Positions 35,112 through 42,394 of a DNA stretch of 64,000 bases are shown piece after piece. The notes under the pieces are model-generated. The model did not search any database. It was not told where the DNA came from and saw nothing but the letters and a program-made list of their open reading frames with translations. Made by a program: the position numbers and the translations under genes. The DNA is from Thermocrispum municipale DSM 44069 (GTDB lineage Bacteria > Actinomycetota > Actinomycetes > Mycobacteriales > Pseudonocardiaceae): positions 210,223 through 274,222 of the forward strand of contig NZ_ATYT01000007.1 in the NCBI RefSeq assembly GCF_000427825.1, given 5' to 3'. Each line of letters starts with the position of its first letter. Positions within the stretch are counted from its first letter, which is position 1.

Positions 35112-35909
35112 ATGGATCTCGGCCTGCGGGAAGCTCGGGTACTCGTCACCGGCGGGGCCGCCAACATCGGTCGCGGCATCGTGCACGGGTTCGCCGAGGA
35201 AGGCGCTCGCGTGGCCATCTGCGACATCGACGGCGAACAGGCCGGCCGGGTGCGCAAGGAAGCCCTGGAGCGGGGCGCCGCGGCGGCCGAGGTCGTCCAG
35301 CAGGACCTCACCGAGGAGGGCGCGGGTGCTCGCGTCGTCGGCCGGGTGCTCGAGCTGTGGGACGGCATCGACGTGCTGGTGAACAACGCGGGCTGGAGCG
35401 TGCCCGGATTCATCGCCGAGGACACCGATCGGGCGCGTTGGCAACGCCTGGTCGAGGTCAACCTGTACGGCACCATCGAGTGCACGCAGGCCGCCATCGG
35501 CCCGATGCGCGAAGCGGGACAGGGTTCGATCGTGTTCATCTCCAGCGACGCGGCCTTCGGCGAGATCCGGCAAGGGGTCTACGGCGCCACCAAAGCTGCC
35601 GTGCTCGCGCTGGCCAGGACCGTGGCGAAAGAACACGGCAGGCACGGCATCCGGTCCAACGTGGTGTGCCCGGGCCTGGTCCTGCCGGAGGACGACGACG
35701 CGATCGGGTCGACCAGCCTGTGGGCGGTCGGGCAGGACTCGGTGTTCGACGCCGACCAGATCGACTACATCCGCAAGCAGATCCCGCTACGTCGCCTCAC
35801 CACGGCACAGGACATCGCCGCGTCCGTCGTCTGGGTTTCCTCGGAGCGCGCCGCGCGGCAGGTGACCGGGCAGGTGTTCTCGGTCAGCGGCGGATATTCC
35901 ATGCCCTGA
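35112..35909 (+). CDS. SDR-family oxidoreductase
   Basis: 265 residues. Cofactor loop TGGAANIG, NNAGW motif, catalytic S in FISSDA and VYGATKAAV (Tyr-x3-Lys). An unusually long segment between the catalytic Lys and the C terminus (LPEDDDAIGSTSLWAVGQD) probably forms the substrate lid. GGAGGGCAGG lies before the ATG. It is transcribed with the TetR regulator 29 bp downstream and divergent from the crotonase unit, so it belongs to the island's regulon. It would oxidise a ring or chain alcohol, perhaps a dihydrodiol (inference). Confidence 0.87.
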   Translation: MDLGLREARVLVTGGAANIGRGIVHGFAEEGARVAICDIDGEQAGRVRKEALERGAAAAEVVQQDLTEEGAGARVVGRVLELWDGIDVLVNNAGWSVPGFIAEDTDRARWQRLVEVNLYGTIECTQAAIGPMREAGQGSIVFISSDAAFGEIRQGVYGATKAAVLALARTVAKEHGRHGIRSNVVCPGLVLPEDDDAIGSTSLWAVGQDSVFDADQIDYIRKQIPLRRLTTAQDIAASVVWVSSERAARQVTGQVFSVSGGYSMP

Positions 35910-35938
35910 GGCATGCCACGAGGCGATGGGACGGTCAG

Positions 35939-36562
35939 GTGGCAACCAAGAACGACAACGGCACCAAGGACACCAAGAACGCTGCCGGAACGACGCGGGA
36001 TCGCATTCTGCAAGCCGCGGCCGCCCTGCTGAGCAAGAAGGGCTACTCGGCAACGCGGTTGGTGGACATCGCCGAGCTCGCGTCGGTGCGTGCGCCCGCG
36101 CTGTACTACTACTTCGACTCGCGGGAAGAGCTGATCGCCGAGGTCATGGCGACCGGTCAGCGCAGGCTACGAGAGCACGTGGAAGGCGCGCTCGCGGCGC
36201 TGGACGACCAGACCCCGCCGATGGATCGCATCGAGGTCGCCGTGCAGGCCCACCTGCAGGTGGAGTTGACGTTGTCCGACTTCGCCACCGCGGTCACGCG
36301 CAATCTCGGTCAGCTTCCCGACGAGGTGCGGGACCGGCTGCGGTCGGAAGGAGCCGAATACATCGATCTCTGGCGCCGGCTGCTGGAGCAGGCCCGCAAG
36401 GCCGGGGCGATCCGGCCCGACCTGGACCTGCGCGCCGCGCGCATGCTGGTGATGGGTGCGCTGAACTGGACCACGGAATGGTGGGACCCCCGCCAGGGAT
36501 CCCTCGACGCGGTCATCGACACCGCGAAGAGCCTGGTGCGGCACGGATTGACGAGCGGCTGA
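35939..36562 (+). CDS. TetR-family regulator of the catabolic island
   Basis: 207 residues. Basic, repetitive N terminus (TKNDNGTKDTKN), then a helix-turn-helix with VDIAELASVRAPALYYYF, and a ligand domain with DRIEVAVQAHL and DLDLRAARMLVMGALNWTTEWW. It is a full-length paralogue of the regulator at 14297. The GTG at 35939 follows the SDR by 29 bp. It probably represses the surrounding units through the shared CTAATTTA-type sites and is released by a pathway CoA ester (inference from gene order and from acyl-CoA sensing by related TetR proteins). Confidence 0.85.
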   Translation: MATKNDNGTKDTKNAAGTTRDRILQAAAALLSKKGYSATRLVDIAELASVRAPALYYYFDSREELIAEVMATGQRRLREHVEGALAALDDQTPPMDRIEVAVQAHLQVELTLSDFATAVTRNLGQLPDEVRDRLRSEGAEYIDLWRRLLEQARKAGAIRPDLDLRAARMLVMGALNWTTEWWDPRQGSLDAVIDTAKSLVRHGLTSG

Positions 36563-36602
36563 CCGACACTTTTTCACCTCATCGAGCGACAACCCCATGC
36601 AG

Positions 36603-36623
36603 GCCGCCGTCCGTGCAGGCGGC
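36603..36623 (+). terminator. Hairpin after the TetR gene
   Basis: GCCGCC-N9-GGCGGC about 40 bp after the TetR stop, preceded by CTTTTTCACC. It could end the SDR-TetR transcript or, since it precedes a mini-ORF, act as a leader hairpin. Confidence 0.45.
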
Positions 36624-36653
36624 ATACAGCCATCAGCGATCAAAGGGATTGTC

Positions 36654-36689
36654 GTGTCCAACACCGCCGAACGCCGCTGCGCGTGCTGA
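36654..36689 (+). CDS. Possible cysteine-ended leader peptide (11 residues)
   Basis: GTG start with AAGGGA seven bases upstream encodes MSNTAERRCAC and stops at 36689. Next comes GGAGG at about 36692. Short Cys-rich leader peptides are known to attenuate sulfur-related genes in actinobacteria; the next genes here are SAM-dependent methyltransferases. The good ribosome site and the two cysteines at the end make it worth recording, but expression is unproven. Confidence 0.35.
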   Translation: MSNTAERRCAC

Positions 36690-36751
36690 TCGGAGGTCCC
36701 TGATGGGGATTCGACTGGCCGGCAGCGCCGACGACACCGCACACTGTCGCC

Positions 36752-37384
36752 GTGACAACCTCCAGACCACGGTCCGAGTTCGACTCAGCCTACGCCGAGG
36801 GCAGCACCCCGCCCTGGGACATCGGCGAGCCGCAACCGGCCATCGTGCAGCTGGAACGAACTGGGCAGATCAGTGGCCGGGTCCTGGACGCGGGCTGCGG
36901 GACTGGTGAACACGCCATCTACCTCGCCCAGCGGGGCTATGACGCGCTGGGCATCGACTTCGCGCCACGCGCGATCGCGCTGGCAGACCAGAAGGCGGCA
37001 GCCCGCAACGCCCCGGCGCAGTTCGCAGTCGCCGACGCGCTCGAGCTGACCGGTCCGCCGCGGTTCGACACGGTTGTCGACTGCGGCCTCTTCCACGTCT
37101 TCGGGGCACAGGACCAGGCGAAATACGTCGCGAACCTGCACGCTGTGTGCCGTCCCGGCGCACTCGTGCACGTGCTGGCCCTGTCGAACCGCGGCCCCGG
37201 AATCGGCCCGGCCATGAGCGACGAGCCGCTGCGGGAGGCTTTCATCGAAGGCTGGCGGCTGCGGGTGCAGGAAAGCACGCTTCGCGTCCTCGTGCCGCCG
37301 GACACCGATCCGGCCTGGGGGCTGACGCCGAACCAACCCGCGGACATCCCCGCCTGGCTCGCCACCGCCGAGCACGTGGGTTGA
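36752..37384 (+). CDS. Class I SAM-dependent methyltransferase
   Basis: 210 residues. Motif I LDAGCGTGEHAIYLA binds SAM, then GIDFAPRAI, VADALEL and the post-I strand FDTVVDCGLFHVF. It is related over its whole length to the next gene, from SEFDSAYAEGS at the start to PADIPAWLATAE at the end, so the two arose by tandem duplication. GTG start without a ribosome site; CACACT lies at -12 to -7, suggesting a leaderless transcript. The substrate is not indicated; small-molecule or tellurite/thiopurine-type methylation is possible. Confidence 0.86.
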   Translation: MTTSRPRSEFDSAYAEGSTPPWDIGEPQPAIVQLERTGQISGRVLDAGCGTGEHAIYLAQRGYDALGIDFAPRAIALADQKAAARNAPAQFAVADALELTGPPRFDTVVDCGLFHVFGAQDQAKYVANLHAVCRPGALVHVLALSNRGPGIGPAMSDEPLREAFIEGWRLRVQESTLRVLVPPDTDPAWGLTPNQPADIPAWLATAEHVG

Positions 37385-37444
37385 GCGCTACGCGACGGAG
37401 ATATTCGGTGGCCCGCCGCGACGGCGGTACCGCAGACTGACAGC

Positions 37445-38080
37445 GTGACAGCATCTATCCCGCAGTCGGATTTCGACTCCGCCTACGCAGCCGGTTCCCC
37501 ACCGTGGGTCATCGACGAGCCGCAACCGACCATCGTGCAGCTGGAACGGGATGGCCGGATCACCGGTCAGGTACTGGACGCCGGCTGCGGCACCGGTGAA
37601 CACACCATCTACCTGGCGCAGCGCGGATACGACGTACTCGGCATCGACTTCTCACCGACGGCGATCGCCCGGGCGTCGGAGCAGGCGAGAACACTGGGGG
37701 TTCCGGCGAAGTTCGAGGTCGCGGACGTGATGGACCTGTCCGGGCCGCCCCGCTTCGACACGATCGTCGACAGCGCGCTGTTCCACGTGTTCGGTCAGCG
37801 CGAGGAACGACTGCGGTACGCCGCAAACCTGCACGCCGTGTGTCGCCCCGGCGGTCGGGTGTACGTGCTGGCTCTCTCCGATGCCGGGCCTGGTCTCGGG
37901 CCACAGATTCCCGACGACTACATCCGGGACGCGTTCACCGACGGCTGGCGGCTGCTTGACCTGCAGGAAAGCCGGTACCGGGTGATCGTGCCGCCGTACG
38001 TCGACCCGGCACTGGGCCTCACGCCGAACGAGTCCGCGGACATGCTCGCGTGGCTGGCGACCGTGGAACGGCGAGACTGA
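37445..38080 (+). CDS. Class I SAM-dependent methyltransferase, tandem paralogue
   Basis: 211 residues, motif I LDAGCGTGEHTIYLA, GIDFSPTAI, FDTIVDSALFHVFGQ. It matches the preceding gene from first to last residue and is 60 bp downstream. Its start region also copies the first gene: ACCGCA(C/G)ACTG ends 7 bases before each GTG, consistent with a duplicated leaderless promoter. It ends 1 bp before a candidate ECF41 promoter. Confidence 0.87.
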   Translation: MTASIPQSDFDSAYAAGSPPWVIDEPQPTIVQLERDGRITGQVLDAGCGTGEHTIYLAQRGYDVLGIDFSPTAIARASEQARTLGVPAKFEVADVMDLSGPPRFDTIVDSALFHVFGQREERLRYAANLHAVCRPGGRVYVLALSDAGPGLGPQIPDDYIRDAFTDGWRLLDLQESRYRVIVPPYVDPALGLTPNESADMLAWLATVERRD

Positions 38081-38081
38081 G

Positions 38082-38108
38082 TGTCACATCGGCGTGCCGG
38101 CCGGTGTC
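38082..38108 (+). promoter_or_regulatory. Candidate ECF41 sigma-factor promoter
   Basis: TGTCACA (38082-38088) followed after 16 bp by TGTC (38105-38108) matches the ECF41 consensus (TGTCACA -35, CGTC -10; one base off in the -10). It lies 32 bp before the CMD gene that is cotranscribed with an ECF41 sigma gene, which is the classical autoregulated target. Confidence 0.7.
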
Positions 38109-38140
38109 TTCTTGTCGAACCCGGATACAGGAGGACGAAG

Positions 38141-38737
38141 ATGACCGGCACTGCCAGACTCCCCCAAGCCGAAATCACCGGACTCAGCGGCTGGCTCGTC
38201 AAGTCGATGGCCAAGCGCATGATGGGCGGCGACATACCCGAAGGCGTCGGCGTCATGTGGCACAGCCCGAAGGTCGTCAAGGACACCAGCATGTTCGGCC
38301 GGAAGGCGAACAAGTGGCCGAACGTGCCGTCCGACTTGAAGGCGTTGTCGCACATGGTCGCCGCGTCGACCATCGGTTGCACGTGGTGCCTGGACTTCGG
38401 CTACTACCAGTCGCAGCATGAGGGCTTGGACCTCGCCAAAGCCAGGGAAGTGCCGCGCTGGCGCGCCTCGACGGTCTTCACTCCGCTGGAGCGTCGGGTG
38501 ATGGCCTACGCCGAGGCCATGTGCCAGCTGCCGCTCGCGGTGACCGACGACATGGTCGACGAGCTGCAGGCCGACCTCGGCCCGGCGGGTGTGCTCGAGC
38601 TGACCGCGTGGATCGCCTGCGCGAACATGACCGCGCGCATGGGCGTAGCGCTCGGGCTCGAGGCCGCTGGGATGTCCGCACACTGCGGCTTGCCGCCGCT
38701 GGCCGAGCGGGAAGAGCGGGAGGTCGAGCGAGCGTGA
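38141..38737 (+). CDS. Carboxymuconolactone-decarboxylase/AhpD-like protein
   Basis: 198 residues, all-helical CMD fold. The redox motif C80-x2-C83 lies in STIGCTWCLDFG, followed by a histidine-containing segment as in AhpD-like peroxidases. Such COE-type proteins are the usual genomic partners and regulatory targets of ECF41 sigma factors. ATG follows GGAGGACGA; its stop overlaps the sigma start (GTGA). Enzymatic role unknown, likely thiol-based redox chemistry. Confidence 0.88.
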   Translation: MTGTARLPQAEITGLSGWLVKSMAKRMMGGDIPEGVGVMWHSPKVVKDTSMFGRKANKWPNVPSDLKALSHMVAASTIGCTWCLDFGYYQSQHEGLDLAKAREVPRWRASTVFTPLERRVMAYAEAMCQLPLAVTDDMVDELQADLGPAGVLELTAWIACANMTARMGVALGLEAAGMSAHCGLPPLAEREEREVERA

Positions 38738-39624
38738 CCGACAATCCGTTCGTCACCCACCGCAGCCTGCTGTTCACCGTGGCCTACGAGCTGCTCGGCA
38801 CCGCGGCCGACGCCGAGGACGTGGTGCAGGAGACCTGGCTGCGGTGGAACGCGGCGGACCAGGACGCGGTGCGCGATCCGCGCGCGTACCTGGTCCGCAC
38901 GGTGACCAGGCAGGCCCTCAACCGGTTGCGCACGCTCGCTCGCAGGCGCGAGGAATATGTCGGCAGCTGGCTGCCGGAACCCGTGCTGACCAGCCCGGAC
39001 GTCGCCGATGACGTCGAACTCGCCGAAAGCGTGTCGATGGCGATGTTGACCGTGTTGGAGACGCTGACGCCGACCGAGCGGGCGGTGTTCGTGCTGCGCG
39101 AGATCTTCGCCGAACCGTTCGAGGAGATCGCCAAGGCGCTGGACAAGTCGCCCGCGGCGGTCCGGCAGATCGCGCATCGGGCCCGGTCGCATGTGGCGGC
39201 CCGGCGCCCGCGCCGCGCGGTCAGCCGCAGCGAGCAGCAGGAGGTGGTCGAACGGTTTCGCGTCGCGATGGCCACCGGCGACATCGACGGACTGATGGAG
39301 GTGCTCGCCCCGGACGTGGTGCTGGTGTCCGACGGCGGCGGTGTGGTGAAGGCCTTCCTCCGGCCGATCGTCGGGATCGACGCGGTGGCCCGGGTGGTGG
39401 CCGCGTTCCCGAAGAAGCTGCCCAACGGCCGGGTCGAGGAGCTGGTGCTCAACGGCGCGCCCGCGCTGCGGCTGTACGTCGACGACACCCCCGACGGCAC
39501 GTTCAGCTTCCGCATCGAGAACGGCCGGATCACGCACATCTACGGCGTGCGCAACCCGCACAAGATGGGCAAGCTCAGCGAGCCCGTGCCGCTGACCCGC
39601 CAGGGAGAGGCTCAGCCCAGGTAG
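38734..39624 (+). CDS. ECF41-type RNA polymerase sigma factor (SigJ-like)
   Basis: 296 residues. Sigma-2 (AYELLGTAADAEDVVQETWLRW) and sigma-4 (LTPTERAVFVLREIFAEPFEEIAKAL) are followed by a ~100-residue SnoaL-like C-terminal domain that replaces an anti-sigma factor in this group. The domain's DGGG motif (SDGGGVVKA) and NPDKL-like motif (RNPHKM) are both present and are known to control activity. It is translationally coupled to the CMD gene and probably reads the promoter at 38082. Confidence 0.9.
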   Translation: MTDNPFVTHRSLLFTVAYELLGTAADAEDVVQETWLRWNAADQDAVRDPRAYLVRTVTRQALNRLRTLARRREEYVGSWLPEPVLTSPDVADDVELAESVSMAMLTVLETLTPTERAVFVLREIFAEPFEEIAKALDKSPAAVRQIAHRARSHVAARRPRRAVSRSEQQEVVERFRVAMATGDIDGLMEVLAPDVVLVSDGGGVVKAFLRPIVGIDAVARVVAAFPKKLPNGRVEELVLNGAPALRLYVDDTPDGTFSFRIENGRITHIYGVRNPHKMGKLSEPVPLTRQGEAQPR

Positions 39625-40313
39625 CGCACCGGCAGCGGCCGCTCCACCACGTCGTCGCCGTCGCGTGCGACGGCGAACGCCTGACCGTTCGGCCGCTCGC
39701 TGACCGCTTCGACGAGTTCGCCGCCGCGCCAGATGAGCGCGACGCCGTCGTCGGCGGCGTGGCCCGCGGGAAGCTCGCCGTCACGCACCATCCGGCGGTA
39801 GGACTCCTGGCGCTCCGCCTCGCCGAAATAGTGCGGGCAGGCCGAGCCCGGCAGCATGCCGAGGCCGTCGGGCAGCGGGGCGAGCGGGCCGAACGAGTCG
39901 GTGGAGCTGCCTTGGTACCAGCAGTTCATGCCCGCGCTGACCCCGGCGAAGACGGCGCCGTTCCGCTCGGCCTGCGCCAAGATGTCCGGTAGTCCGTGCA
40001 GTCGCCAGACGGCGAGCAGGTTGGCCGTCGACCCGCCACCGACGTAGATGACGTCCTGGTCGAGCAGCATCGACGGATCGGTGTACCCCCACGGGTCGCG
40101 GCAGAACAGCGACAACACCGATGTGCGGGCGCGGCCGGCGAACGCGCGCTCGAACCGTGCCGCGTACTCGACGTCGTCACCGGTGGCGGTCGGCACGAAG
40201 CAGACGGCTGGTTTGCCGCCGCCTGCGGTCGACAGGATGAGCTCGTCGATCGGCGTCACCCGGCCCTCGGCCGAGAACCCGCCCCCGCCGAGCGTCACGA
40301 AGGTTCCAGTCAC
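39612..40313 (-). CDS. Peptidase S51 family (PepE/cyanophycinase-like)
   Basis: 233 residues. The nucleophile serine is in FAGVSAGMNCW, as in alpha-aspartyl dipeptidase PepE; the strands VIYVGGGSTANLLAVWR and HYFGEAERQESYRRM carry the substrate-binding region and catalytic His. It probably hydrolyses Asp-X dipeptides in the cytoplasm. GTG start at 40313. It converges on the ECF41 gene, overlapping its end by 13 bp, and is divergent from the second sigma gene. Confidence 0.85.
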   Translation of the reverse strand: MTGTFVTLGGGGFSAEGRVTPIDELILSTAGGGKPAVCFVPTATGDDVEYAARFERAFAGRARTSVLSLFCRDPWGYTDPSMLLDQDVIYVGGGSTANLLAVWRLHGLPDILAQAERNGAVFAGVSAGMNCWYQGSSTDSFGPLAPLPDGLGMLPGSACPHYFGEAERQESYRRMVRDGELPAGHAADDGVALIWRGGELVEAVSERPNGQAFAVARDGDDVVERPLPVRYLG

Positions 40314-40424
40314 GTCCGCCAGCCTAGGGCGATCCGCGTATGTGACTCGCATCACTCCCCTGCTGCCGGTACAACACCCCGGCACGTGCCATCCGTCTTT
40401 GTCGGCAGGAGATGGAGGCAGGGT

Positions 40425-40937
40425 GTGACCGGTCGAGATACCGAATTCGTCGAGTTCGTCCGCACCCGCGGGCCGAGCCTGCGCCGGACGGCCTTCTTGC
40501 TGTGCGGTGACTGGCACCGCGCGGAGGACCTGGTGCAGATCGCATTGCTGAAGCTGTTCCGGGCGTGGTCGCGGATCAAGGCGGCGGAGGCCGTCGAGTC
40601 GTACGCGCGCACGGTGTTGGTGCGTACCGCGGTGGACGAGTCCCGACGGATAGTGCGGCGACGGGAGCGTGTCAGCGACTCGGTTCCCGAGGTCGTCGCC
40701 CCGGCCGAGAACCCGGACGCCACCCTCGACGCCCGCCGCGTGCTGGCCATGCTGCCCGCCCGGCAACGCGCGGTCATCGTGCTGCGGTACTGGGAGGACC
40801 TGCCGATCGAGGACGTGGCGCAGATGCTCGGCTGCGCGGAAGGCACGGTCAAGAGCCAAGCGGCCAAAGGCCTGGCCACGCTGCGCAAGCTGCTCGCGCG
40901 CGAACCGCACCTGCTGGCGATGGAGGCCGTCCGATGA
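40425..40937 (+). CDS. SigE-family ECF sigma factor
   Basis: 170 residues: sigma-2 region (LLCGDWHRAEDLVQIALLKLFRAW) and sigma-4 region (LPARQRAVIVLRYWEDLPIEDVAQML with GTVKSQAAKGLATLR). This is the short actinobacterial SigE-type ECF with no extra domain. GTG start with GGAGGCAGGG nearby. Its TGA overlaps the ATG of the next gene, whose product has a single membrane helix and is probably its regulator. Confidence 0.9.
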   Translation: MTGRDTEFVEFVRTRGPSLRRTAFLLCGDWHRAEDLVQIALLKLFRAWSRIKAAEAVESYARTVLVRTAVDESRRIVRRRERVSDSVPEVVAPAENPDATLDARRVLAMLPARQRAVIVLRYWEDLPIEDVAQMLGCAEGTVKSQAAKGLATLRKLLAREPHLLAMEAVR

Positions 40938-41431
40938 AGCGCTACGACGAGCTGTGGCTGCACAGCGAGCCGGTCGAGCAGGACAGGATCCGTGAACTGC
41001 TGGGCGATGCCCTCGGCACCGAGCCGGACATGCGGCTCGATCCCGATGCCCTGTTGACTCAGGCCCAGCGCAGGGAACGACGGCTGCGGGTGGCCAGTGT
41101 GTGCGGGGCCGCCGCGGCGGTCGCCGCCGTCACGGTGGGCTTGGCGATCGTCACGAGCTCGGCCGGTTCGGCACCGACCCAAGGCCCGTCACCGCACCTG
41201 GTGCCCGGCGCAAGCATCGAGCAGGAACCGGCACGGTCATCGCAACGCAACCCGACCGAGCCGCGAGTTTCCGAGGAGCCCGCCCAGAAGGAGATGCGGC
41301 CGAGCGCCCCGACGCCACGGTCCGACATCGTTCCGCAGCGCCCGCCCGAACGAATCGAGGACATCGCGCCGAGCGCGACGAATCCGGACGGTCGCACCAT
41401 CCCGCCCGCCGGCCTGCCGGGTCCCGGCTGA
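40934..41431 (+). CDS. Single-pass membrane protein, candidate anti-sigma partner
   Basis: 165 residues. The N-terminal ~50 residues are cytosolic (MKRYDELWLHSEPVEQDRIRELL is cut into helices), then one helix VCGAAAAVAAVTVGLAIVTSSA, then a Pro/Ser/Glu-rich extracytoplasmic tail of about 90 residues without a fold. It lacks the HxxxCxxC motif of zinc anti-sigma factors. ATGA coupling to the sigma gene supports an anti-sigma role (inference). Confidence 0.75.
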   Translation: MKRYDELWLHSEPVEQDRIRELLGDALGTEPDMRLDPDALLTQAQRRERRLRVASVCGAAAAVAAVTVGLAIVTSSAGSAPTQGPSPHLVPGASIEQEPARSSQRNPTEPRVSEEPAQKEMRPSAPTPRSDIVPQRPPERIEDIAPSATNPDGRTIPPAGLPGPG

Positions 41432-41664
41432 TCGCATCCTGCCGAGCGCTGCGCGGAGTCGATCGCTCCGCACCAAGGACGACGCGAGCGCCCGGCGACA
41501 CCGGTTCGTTCCGCCCCACGGTGCTGCGGCCGCGGGCGGTGTCGATCTTCAGCACGCCACACGCATGTCGAACACCCCCGGGACCTCGGTCGAAGCCTTC
41601 TCGCGGCACACTGCCGCCTCCCTGGCCGTCGAGTTGGATGCCGGTGGATGACTTCCCGCACCCG

Positions 41665-41790
41665 CCGCGGGAACGGCTTCGTCATCGCCCGGACGTCCTG
41701 CACTTGCCGCGCGAAAGGCCTCGTCATCGCCCGGACCTCCTGCGCCTGCCGCGCGACGGACTTCGTCATCGCCCGGACCTGGTGGACTGA
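41665..41790. repeat. 42-bp tandem repeat, three units
   Basis: TCGTCATCGCCCGGAC recurs with starts near 41679, 41721 and 41763, exactly 42 bp apart, with the flanks CCTGC(A/G)C(T/C)TGCCGCGCG(A) also repeated. As 42 is a multiple of 3, both strands read as 14-residue repeats (VRAMTK-like on minus). The region 41432-41948 otherwise has no supportable gene. Confidence 0.75.
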
Positions 41791-41948
41791 GCCGGCCCTG
41801 ACGTCCCAGCTGCCGTTCCGCGTTGCCCGCTGTGAGCAGGCCGACGAATTCCGATGTCGGCGAACGCCACGCGCGCCCTCCCCGGTCTTGATCAAGCGCA
41901 GGTACCCGTTACCAGGGCCGGTGCGCACCGGCCGTCAGGAGGAACGCC

Positions 41949-42392
41949 ATGAGAACCCTTCGCGTGATCGCCGCCGGATTCGGCGCGGGCGCAGCCATCC
42001 TGTTGGGCTCGACTCCCGCACTCGCCGCCGACGGCCCGGACGCCACTCCGCAGCCACCGCTGCCTGCCAAGGAGCAGCCCGGCACTCCCGCGCCGAAGCC
42101 GCCGTCGCCTGCCAAGGAGCGGCCCACGACGCCCGCGCTGAAGCCGCCGAACCCGGCCAAACCCAGCGCGCAAGAGCGGCCGGAGGCGACCCGACCCGCG
42201 GCCCCGCGGCCGGACATCTCGGAGAAACCGGGGCAGGTCGAGGTCGTCCCGAAGGGCGGCGCGGAGACCGGCGGGGGCCCGGTGAGCGAGGACGACTCCG
42301 CGTTGCTCATCGGCGGGACGGCCGCTGCCGCCGCGGCGCTCGGTGCCGGCGGCGTGCTGCTTCGTCGCCGCTCGGCCAAGGGCCTGCGCTGA
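41949..42392 (+). CDS. Exported proline-rich protein with C-terminal membrane anchor
   Basis: 147 residues: signal peptide ending at ALAAD, a Pro/Lys/Ala-rich stalk with PAPKPPSPAKE-like repeats, and a C-terminal helix GGTAAAAAALGAGGVLL followed by RRRSAKGLR. This is the layout of a sortase substrate, but no LPXTG or LAXTG pentapeptide is visible before the helix. It lies 2 bp upstream of a sortase gene. It may be a cell-wall-spanning stalk held by the membrane helix instead. Confidence 0.78.
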   Translation: MRTLRVIAAGFGAGAAILLGSTPALAADGPDATPQPPLPAKEQPGTPAPKPPSPAKERPTTPALKPPNPAKPSAQERPEATRPAAPRPDISEKPGQVEVVPKGGAETGGGPVSEDDSALLIGGTAAAAAALGAGGVLLRRRSAKGLR

Positions 42393-42394
42393 CC

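Noticed and set aside
36703..36909. ORF with a good GGAGG ribosome site starting at 36703
   Set aside because: It runs out of frame through the methyltransferase gene and encodes an arginine-rich shadow; the paralogue at 37445 has no equivalent.
41059..41928. Long minus-strand open frame (289 codons) antisense to the anti-sigma-like gene, including the 42-bp repeat
   Set aside because: It overlaps a well-supported gene, has arginine-rich composition typical of shadow frames, and has no start signal.
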